Shown here one piece after another: positions 16,495 to 25,660 of a DNA stretch of 64,000 nt (its first letter is position 1; every line of letters begins with the position of its first letter). Source of the stretch: Psychrobacillus vulpis (GTDB lineage Bacteria > Bacillota > Bacilli > Bacillales_A > Planococcaceae); assembly GCF_006861825.1 (NCBI RefSeq), contig NZ_VDGI01000004.1, forward strand, positions 294 to 64,293, written 5' to 3'. Both the position numbers and the translations under genes were made by a program. Under the pieces are notes generated by a model. It searched no databases. It was not told the origin of the DNA and worked only from the letters and a program-made list of their open reading frames with translations.

Positions 16495-17814
16495 TTATTC
16501 CACTTCTACAGGTTTAATAGAATTAGTAGATTCTTTTTGTAGTTTAAATTTATAAATTATCGTACCTACAATAAATCCGACAATAGCAGGCACTAGCCAA
16601 CTAAACCCGTCAGAACTTAATGGCAACATAACAATTAACTGAGACATCACAGGAACCTTTACACCTAAAGATCCAATTGTTTCAAAGAGACTAACGATAA
16701 ATGTTAACAAAATTGCTCCTTGATAAGATCCTGCATTTGGAACGAAATTACGGAAAGTTCCAAGTAGAACTAATACAATTGCTACTGGATATAACGCTGT
16801 AAAGATTGGCATCGCATAAGTAACAATAGCACCAACTCCAGCAGAACCAATTACAATTCCTACGATACAGACAACAGCTACCCATATACGATAGCTTAAT
16901 TTATTTTTCGTTAAGTCATTTAAGAAATCAGCGATTACAACAATTACTCCTATTGCAGAAGTTAAACATGCTAATCCAATCGCAACCGCTAGTGATATTG
17001 CACCGAAATTTCCAAGTGATATTTCAATTACGTTTGATACCAAGGTAGTGTCTTCGATACCAGTAGGGAATTTCCCACTACCTGAAGCACCAAGAAATAA
17101 TAATCCACCATACACAACTAATAATCCTAAACCAGCAATAAGAGTTCCTGTTATAGCCATCTTTCGAGCTTGTTTTCCTTTATATCCAAAGCCTGCAATT
17201 GCAGCTATAAAAATTGGTGCGCAAAATATTCCAGTTACAACATCTCCAGTTTGATAAGCGCTTATAAAAGCATTAGAAAATGAATTTTTAATGTCTGTTA
17301 CAACTGGTATTCCAATTGGATCAAAAATACCTTTTCCAACGATTATGAGAAGAATAATTACTAACACCGGTGTAAGAACTTTGCCTATTTTATCTATAAC
17401 ATTTGATTTATCCATAGCGAAGTAAAAACAAATGGAAAAAAACACAATTATCGTAACAATAGCTGGTACCTTCGGAAAAAGCTGGTGAACCCCTAACTCA
17501 TGTGTCGTTGCAGACATACGTGGGATAGTTACGAACATCCCGATACCAACCATTAATAATAAGTTAAATACTTTATAAAACCACGGGCTAATCGGCCTTG
17601 TTAAATCCTCAAATTTACCACCTGCATTTAAGATTGCAATGACAGCTAAAAGCGGCAATACAATACCTGTAATACAAAATCCTATCAACGCTAACACCCA
17701 TTCAGAACCTGAAACGTTTCCGATGGAAGGTGGAAATATTAAATTCCCAGCTCCAAAAAATATTGCAAATAATGCAAAGCCTACTATTAAGCTATGTTGA
17801 ACTGATTTTTTCAT
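16495..17814 (-). CDS. brnQ: Branched-chain amino acid carrier BrnQ (LIVCS family)
   Basis: This is a 439-aa sodium-coupled Leu/Ile/Val symporter with about 12 helices. The family opening is present: KKSVQHSLIVGFALFAIFFG followed by AGNLIFPP. The ATG at 17814 has a GAAGGGAACG SD; the longer frame up to 17895 lacks support. Length matches BrnQ. It lies between the sigma-54-type activator (upstream, separated by a terminator) and the amidohydrolase gene, so it could be part of the activator's target operon. No -12/-24 promoter was found in front of it. Confidence 0.9.
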   Translation of the reverse strand: MKKSVQHSLIVGFALFAIFFGAGNLIFPPSIGNVSGSEWVLALIGFCITGIVLPLLAVIAILNAGGKFEDLTRPISPWFYKVFNLLLMVGIGMFVTIPRMSATTHELGVHQLFPKVPAIVTIIVFFSICFYFAMDKSNVIDKIGKVLTPVLVIILLIIVGKGIFDPIGIPVVTDIKNSFSNAFISAYQTGDVVTGIFCAPIFIAAIAGFGYKGKQARKMAITGTLIAGLGLLVVYGGLLFLGASGSGKFPTGIEDTTLVSNVIEISLGNFGAISLAVAIGLACLTSAIGVIVVIADFLNDLTKNKLSYRIWVAVVCIVGIVIGSAGVGAIVTYAMPIFTALYPVAIVLVLLGTFRNFVPNAGSYQGAILLTFIVSLFETIGSLGVKVPVMSQLIVMLPLSSDGFSWLVPAIVGFIVGTIIYKFKLQKESTNSIKPVEVE

Positions 17815-17949
17815 TTCGTTCCCTTCTTCCCCTTGATTTCCCCATTGAAAACCCTTACAAATTATTGGATTTTTATAAAATGTTATAGCTGGCATCCAAT
17901 GTTTTAATTTTCTAATAGTTACTTTTTATCTTAATGACTAAATAGAAAT

Positions 17950-17980
17950 AAAAAAAGGAGGTAAATTTTTCACCCCCTTC
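17950..17980 (-). terminator. Terminator of activator gene
   Basis: On the minus strand GGGGGT..ACCTCC (17977-17972 with 17962-17957) is followed by a T7 run. Confidence 0.65.
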
Positions 17981-17992
17981 GTAAAAATATTT

Positions 17993-19357
17993 TTACCTCA
18001 ACTCATATTTTTCCATTTTGTATTTCAATAACTGTTTTGAAATTCCTAATCTTCTCGCAGTTTCCGCCAGTTTTCCGCCAGTTTTTCCAAGTTCCATAAC
18101 TATTAAGCTTTTTTCAAAATCTTCTACTTTATCCTTTAGATTGATTGTGCTATCTATTTTTCCGATTTTCTCTTGTGCACTAGAGTAATTTCTTATTTTC
18201 GATGGTATATCGTGTAATGTAATTTGATTAGAATCTGCATTATTATAAGCAGTTTCAATTGCATTCTTCAGTTCTCTAACATTCCCTTGCCAATGATATT
18301 GCTCAAAAGCAAACAATACTGTATCATCCAATTTCTCCATTTTCATTTGCATATGACGATTGTAAAAATCTATAAAGTAACGGGAGAGAATGGAAATATC
18401 TTCTTTTCGCTCTGATAATCGAGGTAAATCAATTTGAAAAACACTAAGACGATAATATAAGTCTTCCCTTAATATTTTCTCATGAACCAATTTATCTGGA
18501 CTCTCGTTAGTAGCAGCTATTACTCGAATATTTAAATGAATATCTTGTTTTCCACCTATTCTACGAATGAGTTTTTCTTCAATTACTTTTAATAGTTTAA
18601 CTTGGAGCTTAATGTCTAGAGCATTTACTTCGTCTAAAAAGATTGTACCTCCATTTGCTTGCTCTAATATACCAAGAATATCGGGTGTGGCAGATAGATT
18701 ATCCTTCTCTGTTCCGAATAGAGTATGTTCTACAAAATTAGAAGGAATCTCACCACAATTAATAGAGATAAATGGCTGGGTATAGCGATTACTGAGATTA
18801 TGAATGGATTGAGCAACAATTTCTTTTCCTGTACCTGTTTCACCATTTATTAATATGGTTGAATCTGTATTTGATACTTTATGAATTTTATTTTTTATAT
18901 CCTCCATCACACTACTTTTCGAAACTAAATTTTCTATTGTATAAATGGTATTATTTTTCCGATATATTTTATGACTAGCAAATTGATCAAGTATTTGCAT
19001 GTCTTCTTTTTGATAGTAATGCTTTGAAAATTCTATTGCTCCAATTATGGAAGTACCATTTATTATTGGAAAAGTGGAACTTCTCGAGACATATGTAAAG
19101 CCATTATTGGATGTTAATTCCTGATCTGTATTCCATAATGGTTTACCGGTCGCTAAAACGTTCATTAATGTACTTGCTTCCTTTGGTAAATTTTTATAGA
19201 AGGATGTCACATTTTTCTTTAGAAACTCTTCAGGTTTAAGTCCTATTTGCTTTAAAATATGAAGATCAGCTACATCATAAAAAATTGTATTACCATTCGC
19301 ATCGACTATTAACACATTGTCATAATCAGATAAATGACTAAGTTCTTTGAAACTCAT
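17993..19357 (-). CDS. Sigma-54-type activator with degenerate GAFTGA loop
   Basis: This 454-aa RocR/BkdR-like regulator has an N-terminal PAS-like sensor (about 1-125), an AAA+ domain with Walker A GETGTGKE (172-179) and Walker B IFLDE (239-243), an arginine-finger region REDLYYRLSVF, and a C-terminal Fis-type helix-turn-helix (LAETARRLGISKQLLKYKM). The loop that normally reads GAFTGA and contacts sigma-54 reads DNLSAT here (219-224). Such proteins, like TyrR, usually do not activate sigma-54 promoters. It sits just upstream of brnQ and the amidohydrolase, its likely targets. The ligand may be an amino acid. Confidence 0.85.
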   Translation of the reverse strand: MSFKELSHLSDYDNVLIVDANGNTIFYDVADLHILKQIGLKPEEFLKKNVTSFYKNLPKEASTLMNVLATGKPLWNTDQELTSNNGFTYVSRSSTFPIINGTSIIGAIEFSKHYYQKEDMQILDQFASHKIYRKNNTIYTIENLVSKSSVMEDIKNKIHKVSNTDSTILINGETGTGKEIVAQSIHNLSNRYTQPFISINCGEIPSNFVEHTLFGTEKDNLSATPDILGILEQANGGTIFLDEVNALDIKLQVKLLKVIEEKLIRRIGGKQDIHLNIRVIAATNESPDKLVHEKILREDLYYRLSVFQIDLPRLSERKEDISILSRYFIDFYNRHMQMKMEKLDDTVLFAFEQYHWQGNVRELKNAIETAYNNADSNQITLHDIPSKIRNYSSAQEKIGKIDSTINLKDKVEDFEKSLIVMELGKTGGKLAETARRLGISKQLLKYKMEKYELR

Positions 19358-19390
19358 TTATTTGTCCGTCCTTTCCATTCGGTGAAGGGA

Positions 19391-20308
19391 TCATGCAAAC
19401 TGTTTTTTAGGATCTCTCAATTCTTCAAACCAAAGAGCGCATTGGTATGTTTTTTTCCAATCTGAGTCATTATCTTCAATTCCCCAACAAGCATATAAAA
19501 TAGACATCGTAAATCCAGACTTAAGAAGTCGATCCTTATCTAAATTCATTTCTTCACACAACCCAATGACTCTCTGTTCAATTAGTTGTTTAGGATTTGT
19601 TTTATGAAACAACTGATTCGTTAAAAATGAAATGAAATCAAAATATGGGTCTCCGATGACACCTTTCGGATCAATTGCAATCCATCCGTATTTATCTGAA
19701 AATAAGATATTTTCATGATGTAAATCCCCGTGCAAAAGTTCGCTTCCAATGGAAGTATTACATATTTCATTAAAATAAGTTTGAGCAAGTTGAATGTTAT
19801 ATGTTGAAATTGGCCCTTCATTATTTGTGTAAACTTCTAGATATCTGTCCAATGCCCTCATCCAATGTTTGATAGATGGATGATCTGCATTTTTTTCTAC
19901 TTGTCTCCTTAGTTGAGTCCATACCTTTGCGAAATGTTTTATTGCAAGCATTTCTTCGACTTCTACAAGCATAGTACCAGGCAGTAAATGTTCTAATAAC
20001 ATTGCTCCGCATTCAGGTTCGCTTTTAATTACTTGAACACAACCCTTCCCATTATACGTATGGAGTGTTCGAATTTCATTGTCAAAGTCGTAGTTTGGAA
20101 CACCAAGCTTTAGAATTGCTCGATTATCATTCTCATAATTCACTTTTAATACATAATTATACGATAGGTTATCAACTGGACCTTCCGATTGAAGATCCCA
20201 TTTATCTAAATACTTTTGGACAGTGATATCCAATTCATTTAGCCACTCTCTTCCAATAGTTCCAAAAGCACCTGTCACTTTATTTTCAAACACAATTGGG
20301 TATTTCAT
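19391..20308 (-). CDS. APH(6)/hydroxyurea-type phosphotransferase
   Basis: This 305-aa kinase is of the APH_6_hur type (streptomycin 6-kinase-like). The catalytic loop is ELLHGDLHHENILF and the metal motif AIDPKGVIGDPYFD; the GVIGDP form is characteristic of this subgroup. The N-terminal lobe holds ILKLGVP, with the ATP-binding lysine. The ATG has a GAGAGGTG SD. It ends 33 bp before the activator's ATG in the same direction, so the two may share a transcript. It could inactivate streptomycin-like drugs, but many homologues are uncharacterised and phenotype cannot be predicted. Confidence 0.8.
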   Translation of the reverse strand: MKYPIVFENKVTGAFGTIGREWLNELDITVQKYLDKWDLQSEGPVDNLSYNYVLKVNYENDNRAILKLGVPNYDFDNEIRTLHTYNGKGCVQVIKSEPECGAMLLEHLLPGTMLVEVEEMLAIKHFAKVWTQLRRQVEKNADHPSIKHWMRALDRYLEVYTNNEGPISTYNIQLAQTYFNEICNTSIGSELLHGDLHHENILFSDKYGWIAIDPKGVIGDPYFDFISFLTNQLFHKTNPKQLIEQRVIGLCEEMNLDKDRLLKSGFTMSILYACWGIEDNDSDWKKTYQCALWFEELRDPKKQFA

Positions 20309-20417
20309 CTATTGAACACACCTCTCAACTTTATTTGCTAATCTATTCAATTTCAATATTCTTGTTTTATTATCGTATTTATTTTGAAATTGTTTCTTAA
20401 AAAGAAATAAAATAGTG

Positions 20418-20456
20418 AAAAGCAGATACTCATGATTAATGAAATATCAGCTTTTG
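20418..20456 (-). terminator. Terminator of yitT-like gene
   Basis: AAAAGCAGATA (20418-20428) pairs with TATCAGCTTTT (20445-20455), with one internal mismatch. The following sequence on the minus strand is T-rich. Confidence 0.55.
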
Positions 20457-20463
20457 GGATTGG

Positions 20464-21270
20464 TTAATTTCTCGCAAAATTTCCGTCTACTTCTACGGTT
20501 TCAAAAATATTGATAAATGCTTTTTCATCGTGGTTACGAACAATTTGTTTAATTTGCATCGTTTCATAACGTGTTACGACCATCATTAAAATTTGCTTCT
20601 TTTCTTGCGTGAATCCTCCATACCCTTCGGTAATTGTTACACCTCGATAGATGGAATTCACTAAATCTTTTCGAATTAGGTCACCTTTTGTAGTAACAAT
20701 TTGCATCGTCAATTTCTCGTGATTTGTGTATAAAGTATCCACCATTTTCCCAGACAAATAAATTGAGAGTAATGTATATAAAGCAATTTCCCAATTGAAT
20801 ACAGCACCTGAAATAAGGACAATTACTCCATTCATTCCTGTTAGAAGTAAACCAACACTCATATTACTTGTTCTGGAAATGATAATTGCTATGATATCTA
20901 GACCACCCGATGTTCCAGAGTATTTCAAAATAATTCCGACTCCAAGTCCACCAATAATCCCCCCAAAAATAGTTGAAAGTAAAATGTTATCGGTAATGGA
21001 TTGTGCCGGTATTATATACAAAAAAGCTGAAAGTGAAATAACGCAAATCATGGTACTAATAGTTATCTTTTTCCCAAGCTTAAAGTATCCCAAAACAAGC
21101 AAAGGTAAATTGAGCACTAGGTTTAATAGACCTATATCAAAAGGTGTTATTAGACCTATAAGGATGGCAATTCCACTAATTCCACTACTTAATATTCCAT
21201 GAGGAACTAGAAAGCAATTAAAACCAAATGCAATAATAAGTGAACCTACAATGACGATTAAGTTTTTCAA
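20464..21270 (-). CDS. YitT family membrane protein (DUF161-DUF2179)
   Basis: This 268-aa protein has five to six N-terminal membrane segments (GFNCFLVPHGILSSGISGIA, residues 18-37, is the family signature; GGLGVGIILKYSGTSGGLDI lies near 109-128). A cytosolic C-terminal DUF2179 domain (about 200-265) contains TEGYGGFTQEKKQILMMVVT. Bacilli carry several paralogues and the function is unknown. It starts at TTG after AAAGGAG. Upstream are a consensus promoter and a hairpin-T7 element resembling an attenuator. Confidence 0.88.
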   Translation of the reverse strand: MKNLIVIVGSLIIAFGFNCFLVPHGILSSGISGIAILIGLITPFDIGLLNLVLNLPLLVLGYFKLGKKITISTMICVISLSAFLYIIPAQSITDNILLSTIFGGIIGGLGVGIILKYSGTSGGLDIIAIIISRTSNMSVGLLLTGMNGVIVLISGAVFNWEIALYTLLSIYLSGKMVDTLYTNHEKLTMQIVTTKGDLIRKDLVNSIYRGVTITEGYGGFTQEKKQILMMVVTRYETMQIKQIVRNHDEKAFINIFETVEVDGNFARN

Positions 21271-21293
21271 AATAATTACTCCTTTAACGATTT

Positions 21294-21328
21294 CATAAAA
21301 AAACTCGCCTATCCATTCAGACGAGTTT
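21294..21328 (-). promoter_or_regulatory. Attenuator-like hairpin before the yitT-like gene
   Basis: On the minus strand AAACTCG (21328-21322) pairs with CGAGTTT (21307-21301), followed by further T residues. It stands about 25 bp upstream of the ORF, downstream of its promoter, with no minus-strand gene in between to terminate. Confidence 0.5.
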
Positions 21329-21391
21329 CATCAGCATTTACTACTAGTTTTCCTATATATCTTCACTTTACAGAATAGATAGATTAGAAAC

Positions 21392-21420
21392 AATTTATCA
21401 GAATGGGATATGCAAGTCAA
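21392..21420 (-). promoter_or_regulatory. Promoter of the yitT-like gene
   Basis: The -35 TTGACT (21420-21415) and -10 TAAATT (21397-21392) are 17 bp apart on the minus strand. Confidence 0.6.
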
Positions 21421-21527
21421 TAATTGAAAAATTCTTGACTACTTCCACATAAAATTGTCCACCCCAAAGTTAGTAAAATTCGTTGTATGAAGTTCACGAA
21501 CAAGTACATCATATGTAAAAAGGAGTT

Positions 21528-21914
21528 GTGAAAATTTTGCATAAAAAATTCATTATGATTGTTCTAATGATTTTCATTTCTTTAAATATATCCTGGACTG
21601 CATTTGCAAAAGATAGACCAGAGGATGAGTTTTATTCTTCGTTATCTCAAAATGAAATTAAGTACAAAGAATATAAAAATGCTACCATGAACATTAGGAA
21701 AAAACTGAATGGAAGTGAATTGGAGAAATTAGATAAAGGTTTAGGAAAGTTTGCTTTTCGTTCTTTTGTAGATTATCCTCCGGTAGATGTATATTTTTAC
21801 GCTTCGATCTATGAGGATAATCATATGATTGTAAAAAAATACGCTATTTATGATTTATACGGAAAATTTTTAAATGGAGGATATGTGGAGAATTTAATGG
21901 TTGGGACCAATTAA
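21528..21914 (+). CDS. Small secreted protein of unknown function
   Basis: This is a protein of 125-128 aa with a clear signal peptide: a basic start (KILHKK), a hydrophobic core (FIMIVLMIFISLNI) and a likely signal peptidase site at TAFA-KD. The mature part is charged and holds YASIYEDNHMIVKKYAIYDL near the C-terminus, which looks like a beta-rich extracellular domain. AAAAAGGAG precedes; GTG 21528 is very close to it, so TTG 21537 is the alternative start. It is monocistronic. I do not recognise a family. Confidence 0.7.
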   Translation: MKILHKKFIMIVLMIFISLNISWTAFAKDRPEDEFYSSLSQNEIKYKEYKNATMNIRKKLNGSELEKLDKGLGKFAFRSFVDYPPVDVYFYASIYEDNHMIVKKYAIYDLYGKFLNGGYVENLMVGTN

Positions 21915-21981
21915 TAGGGGTAGATGAACTGGCAGATGAAAATCCAACTGATTGATTCGTTTACTTTAATTTTCACACATA

Positions 21982-22018
21982 AAAAACCGATTGATTTGTA
22001 AATCAATCGGAAAAAATG
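21982..22018 (-). terminator. Terminator of DUF4097 gene
   Basis: The perfect palindrome CCGATTGATTT..AAATCAATCGG (21988-22011) is followed on the minus strand by a T6 run, directly after the stop codon of the gene ending at 22021. Confidence 0.8.
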
Positions 22019-22020
22019 TG

Positions 22021-22821
22021 TTATTGTTTTTTTACAGTTATTTTTCCATTGTCTGTTTCTAATTTTATTAAGTTTTCACCATTTCCAAAGATCGTTTGTT
22101 TATTGGATGTACCGAAAACTTCAATTTTCCCATTATCCACCTGTGCATCAATTGTAGCATTAGTAGGCTCTTTATCGGTTTGGATTTGGATTAAGCCGTT
22201 ATCTGTTTTTAGATTTATCGAACGATCTAAGTTATTAGAAGTTAAGATAATACGTCCATTATCTGTTTTCGCATGGATAGCACCTTCTACTTCTTCCATA
22301 CGTATTTGCCCATTATCCGTTTTAACTTGAACATTGTCAGCAACTATATTATTCATATCGATCAATCCGTTATCTGTTTCTAAGCTTATTTCGTTCGCAT
22401 GGATACTTTCTGTTTTTATTTTACCATTATCAATTTCAGTTTTAAGTGATTGATACTCTTTTTCTGGTACGTATACTATTAATTGAATATTACGAGAAGT
22501 AAATCCAAATTGGATAAAATTCCATCTTTTTTCTTTTAGCTCTACGTAAAGTGTGTCCCCATTTACATCAGCATTAAATATATAGTTAGATTTTTTCTTG
22601 ATTTTACCCGAAAATTCTACTTTTGTTTTACCATCTTTTGCTGGTAAAACTTTAACTGATGCGTTCTCTGATAGCACTTCAATGTTCGAATAATTATTAT
22701 CCTCTACCAGTATTTCATCAGCCTTATCAACAAATGTATCTTTAATGTTTAAAATAATACTAATAGCTGCTCCAGCCAATAACACAAACAAACACCCAAT
22801 TGCAATTTTTTTAATACTCAT
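22021..22821 (-). CDS. DUF4097 beta-helix membrane-anchored protein
   Basis: This is 266 aa from the ATG at 22821, which has GGAGG ten bases upstream; the ATG at 22836 contains that SD and is rejected. One N-terminal membrane anchor (IAIGCLFVLLAGAAISIIL) is followed by an extracellular domain in which the unit (T/V/I)DNGxI recurs about eight times at 15-22 residue spacing. This is the DUF4097 putative adhesin repeat, expected to form a right-handed beta-helix. Relatives (for example YvlB) occur with envelope-stress genes in Bacillus. No partner gene is adjacent, so the role is open. Confidence 0.85.
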   Translation of the reverse strand: MSIKKIAIGCLFVLLAGAAISIILNIKDTFVDKADEILVEDNNYSNIEVLSENASVKVLPAKDGKTKVEFSGKIKKKSNYIFNADVNGDTLYVELKEKRWNFIQFGFTSRNIQLIVYVPEKEYQSLKTEIDNGKIKTESIHANEISLETDNGLIDMNNIVADNVQVKTDNGQIRMEEVEGAIHAKTDNGRIILTSNNLDRSINLKTDNGLIQIQTDKEPTNATIDAQVDNGKIEVFGTSNKQTIFGNGENLIKLETDNGKITVKKQ

Positions 22822-22965
22822 CTTTTCATCCTCCATAAAATGTACTTATTATTTCCACCCGTTACTATTGATTATAAAGTATGTCGAAACAAATCAAATG
22901 GTCTGGAGAAGTGATTTCATCTACGCCTTAGGACGTAGAAAAGATGTTACAACATAATGCTATGT

Positions 22966-23427
22966 TTAAACTAATTCTTTTATCATTGTGTAAAAACTGC
23001 TTCCAGGTGGATAGTCTTTTACTTCACCTACAACTTTATATCCTTTCGTTTCATAAAAAGTACGTGCTTGAAACTCAAAAGTTTTTAACAATGCTTTTGT
23101 TGCACCTTTTTCTTTTGCAATTTCCTCTGTTTTCTCTAGTAAAAAACTGCCTAAACCTTTCCCTCGACATTCATCACTAAACCAAAAATCGTTTATCTCC
23201 AGCCAATCCCAATACACCTCGGAGGTAATTCCACCAATCCATTCTTTTTTTTCATCAGATACTATAATATGTATTGGCTTTATGGAGCTTTTTTTTCTAA
23301 CATCATTGTGATGAACTGAATGTTCATTATTGAATTGTTTAATCATGCTGTTTAAATAAGAGGAAAATTTCTCGTTTTTTTCTAATAAAATTTCAATACT
23401 ATAATCCATGTTTTTCACCATTTTCAT
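22966..23427 (-). CDS. GNAT family N-acetyltransferase
   Basis: This 153-aa single-domain GNAT has ECRGKGLGSFLLEKTEEIAKEK (acetyl-CoA loop R/GxGxG/A, about residues 86-107) and the C-terminal FYETKGYKVVGEV motif. Its start overlaps the stop of the acyltransferase gene by four bases (ATGA), so the two are translationally coupled. PPGSSFYTMIKEL at the end is typical of small-molecule acetylating GNATs. The substrate is unknown. Confidence 0.85.
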   Translation of the reverse strand: MKMVKNMDYSIEILLEKNEKFSSYLNSMIKQFNNEHSVHHNDVRKKSSIKPIHIIVSDEKKEWIGGITSEVYWDWLEINDFWFSDECRGKGLGSFLLEKTEEIAKEKGATKALLKTFEFQARTFYETKGYKVVGEVKDYPPGSSFYTMIKELV

Positions 23428-24002
23428 CCTATTTGGTCCTCTAGTAAATTCGTTTTATTGTTCAAGAGTTCTGTGTAAGTAGACAATTCATCTTTGTTAG
23501 TTGTTTTCACATAAATAGGTTCACCGAAGATAATAGTTGCTTTCTTCATCTTCTTTAACTCTTTTAAGTTTCGTGGACCTACATAATGAGCTGGTACTAT
23601 TGGAGCTTGTGATAGATTTGCAATGGTTACAGCACCTCTCTTTAATGGTACCTCCTCAGCTGTTCTAGTACCACTTGGAAAAATTCCTACCACTTCTCCT
23701 GATTTTAATAACTTCACAGGCTTTTTTATACTGCTTGGAGAAGGATTTTTCCGATCTACAGGAAAAGCGTTTATTTTATGTAATAAGTAGCCGATTAGTT
23801 TGTTTTCAAAAAGTTCTTTCTTTGCCATGAAATGAATTTCTTTTGGCACACACATACCTAAAATGACTATTTCCAACCACCCTCTATGTGTACACGTTAC
23901 AATGTAGCCTTCGTTTTTGGGTAATAAATGTTCGTTTTTCACTTCCACCTTACCGAGTGAACGTACAACCAATTTCGCAATATTTAATGTAAAATTATAC
24001 AT
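23424..24002 (-). CDS. PlsC-like lysophospholipid acyltransferase
   Basis: This is 192 aa from the ATG at 24002 (AAGGGTGG SD). The acyltransferase block I reads CTHRGWLEIV, giving HX4E where HX4D is usual. Block II is HFMAKKELFENKLIGYLL, block III FPSGTRTAEEVPLKRGAV and block IV APIVPAHYVGP. The FPSGTR form is, as I recall, normal in this Bacillus subgroup. The expected role is acylation of a lysophospholipid or 1-acylglycerol-3-phosphate at the membrane. It is coupled to the GNAT gene at 22966. The D-to-E change may lower activity or be tolerated. Confidence 0.8.
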   Translation of the reverse strand: MYNFTLNIAKLVVRSLGKVEVKNEHLLPKNEGYIVTCTHRGWLEIVILGMCVPKEIHFMAKKELFENKLIGYLLHKINAFPVDRKNPSPSSIKKPVKLLKSGEVVGIFPSGTRTAEEVPLKRGAVTIANLSQAPIVPAHYVGPRNLKELKKMKKATIIFGEPIYVKTTNKDELSTYTELLNNKTNLLEDQIG

Positions 24003-24096
24003 AGCAACCACCCTTTTTATATCTAGTTTTAGGACCTAGTGATAATTGTATATAAAGAGTAAGAAAAAATCCATGTTTTAAAAAGATTTGGCAAGT

Positions 24097-24993
24097 CTAT
24101 AGTGTTACTTTAGATGAATACCATTTCGGAATAAGTGACTTGAAATCATCGAACTGAATTAATGTAAAACGAGTATATTTTTGAAATTTTCCAAGTTGTT
24201 TAATACCACCTTCATGTCCCCAAACCTCAGCTGATACGATATGAATAGCTGCATACAACCTATGTAACTCCCAAAAAGAAGAAGGGATAGTTTGTTTATC
24301 ATGGTAACCATCTAGAACGCCTTGAGAATAGGACCTACTTATAGGTACATTAAAATATTCCATTTTATAAAACTCATTGATTGGATCCGCGTAAGTAATT
24401 TTTTGCATATCTATTAAACCAGTAAAAGTATCTTTATGAATTAATATATTCCCAGGATGAAAATCATAATGCTGAACACTGCTTGGCCTATTTTCTAATA
24501 AATGTAGATTATCAAATATAAATGGTAAGACGTTTTGATAGTGGGGATGCTTACTGACTATTTCTTCAAAACGAGGTGTTAGTCTTTCTACTCTATCTCG
24601 CCACGTTTGTTCCCAACTTGGATAATTATGTGGAGCAGGGATACTATGCATATTTTTAAGAGTTTCTCCTACCTGAATCCCAATCGTATACTGATTCTCG
24701 ATACTTTTCGTAGGTAGAGCTACTTCTCCGTTTTCTCCGCTTAAATAATCTAAAATCATATAAGCTTTGCCCTCATACATTCCGACATCATGTACATAAG
24801 GTATGCGAACATCTTTAACATGAATTTGGTTCGTAATTTCGGCTTGCCTTTGTAATTTATTTAGATCACCATGCGGTGAAATTCGTAGCAAATATGTATG
24901 ATCTACGCACCATTTTTCATCATCTGAAAATCCTTCATTTATTAGTTGAAAAGACGTACAATTTTTTAAAAATGGAATACCTAGTTTAAACAT
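24097..24993 (-). CDS. APH-family kinase
   Basis: This 298-aa kinase has the catalytic loop VQHYDFHPGNILI (HxDxxxxN) and the metal motif LIDMQKITYADP; the N-terminal lobe has YLLRISPHG and a VDHTY strand. It resembles the uncharacterised APH/fructosamine-kinase-like enzymes of bacilli. The ATG follows AAGGAGGGAG. It is monocistronic. A drug or small-alcohol substrate is possible; nothing nearby points to one. Confidence 0.78.
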   Translation of the reverse strand: MFKLGIPFLKNCTSFQLINEGFSDDEKWCVDHTYLLRISPHGDLNKLQRQAEITNQIHVKDVRIPYVHDVGMYEGKAYMILDYLSGENGEVALPTKSIENQYTIGIQVGETLKNMHSIPAPHNYPSWEQTWRDRVERLTPRFEEIVSKHPHYQNVLPFIFDNLHLLENRPSSVQHYDFHPGNILIHKDTFTGLIDMQKITYADPINEFYKMEYFNVPISRSYSQGVLDGYHDKQTIPSSFWELHRLYAAIHIVSAEVWGHEGGIKQLGKFQKYTRFTLIQFDDFKSLIPKWYSSKVTL

Positions 24994-25087
24994 GCTTCTC
25001 CCTCCTTGTTCTTTATATCATGTTTTATATTAAATGATACTAAATTTTACATCTTTTCCTAATAAATAGATAGAGATATAAGACAAG

Positions 25088-25130
25088 AAAAAGCTGATCA
25101 GCTATTTAGCTATAGCTGATCAGCCTTTTG
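25088..25130 (-). terminator. Terminator of COX1-like gene
   Basis: A long stem around GCTGATCAGCTAT (about 25089-25105 with 25112-25128) and flanking A/T runs lie just after the stop codon at 25139. Confidence 0.8.
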
Positions 25131-25138
25131 TAATATAT

Positions 25139-25528
25139 TTACTTTAATGCAGCTGATTCCCTAGCTCGCACGTTCATTAATACGTTTATAGCAAATATCA
25201 CTACACTAAACACTACTAATAAGCTGCCAATGACAACAAAAATTGTTGCTGACTCAACACCACGAAGAATCAGAATGGTTAATGCGATCATCATAATAGG
25301 CAGTCCAATATTACCGCTCCAAAAATGTAGCTTCGCAAGCATGTTATTACTTGATTTAGGGAATAAATGATAAATAAATCCAGCAAGTGCAAAGGAAGTC
25401 CAGCCTAAAAGATTAATGTGCACATGAACTCCTTTCAACACATAGTCATGTGCCATAGACATGTACAGACCTAAAATTATACCGATGACAAAATAGACAA
25501 CCGCAATTTGAAGAAATCTGACACCCAT
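25139..25528 (-). CDS. Small cytochrome-oxidase-subunit-I-like membrane protein
   Basis: This 129-aa protein has four hydrophobic segments. The second carries the histidines GVHVHINLLGWTSFALAGFIYH, which resemble haem-ligand helices of cbb3-type/NorB-type oxidase subunit I. It is far shorter than a catalytic subunit (about 450-550 aa), so it is a stand-alone relative; such small proteins are often annotated simply as cytochrome-c oxidase. Haem binding is plausible and unproven. The ATG has an AAAGGGGG SD. No other oxidase genes are near. Confidence 0.6.
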   Translation of the reverse strand: MGVRFLQIAVVYFVIGIILGLYMSMAHDYVLKGVHVHINLLGWTSFALAGFIYHLFPKSSNNMLAKLHFWSGNIGLPIMMIALTILILRGVESATIFVVIGSLLVVFSVVIFAINVLMNVRARESAALK

Positions 25529-25660
25529 TCCTTGTTTCCCCCTTTCCTATAATAGAATAATGAGTCCTTATATATTCTATTGAAATATGAAAAAGAGTAT
25601 TCTTCCATGGAAAAATAATAGAGTTGTCCTAGTATAAAATATTCTTGCAGTATGTAAGTT

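Noticed and set aside
17815-17992. -12/-24 sigma-54 promoter before brnQ
   Set aside because: I looked for GG-N10-GC spacing on the minus strand and found none that fits.
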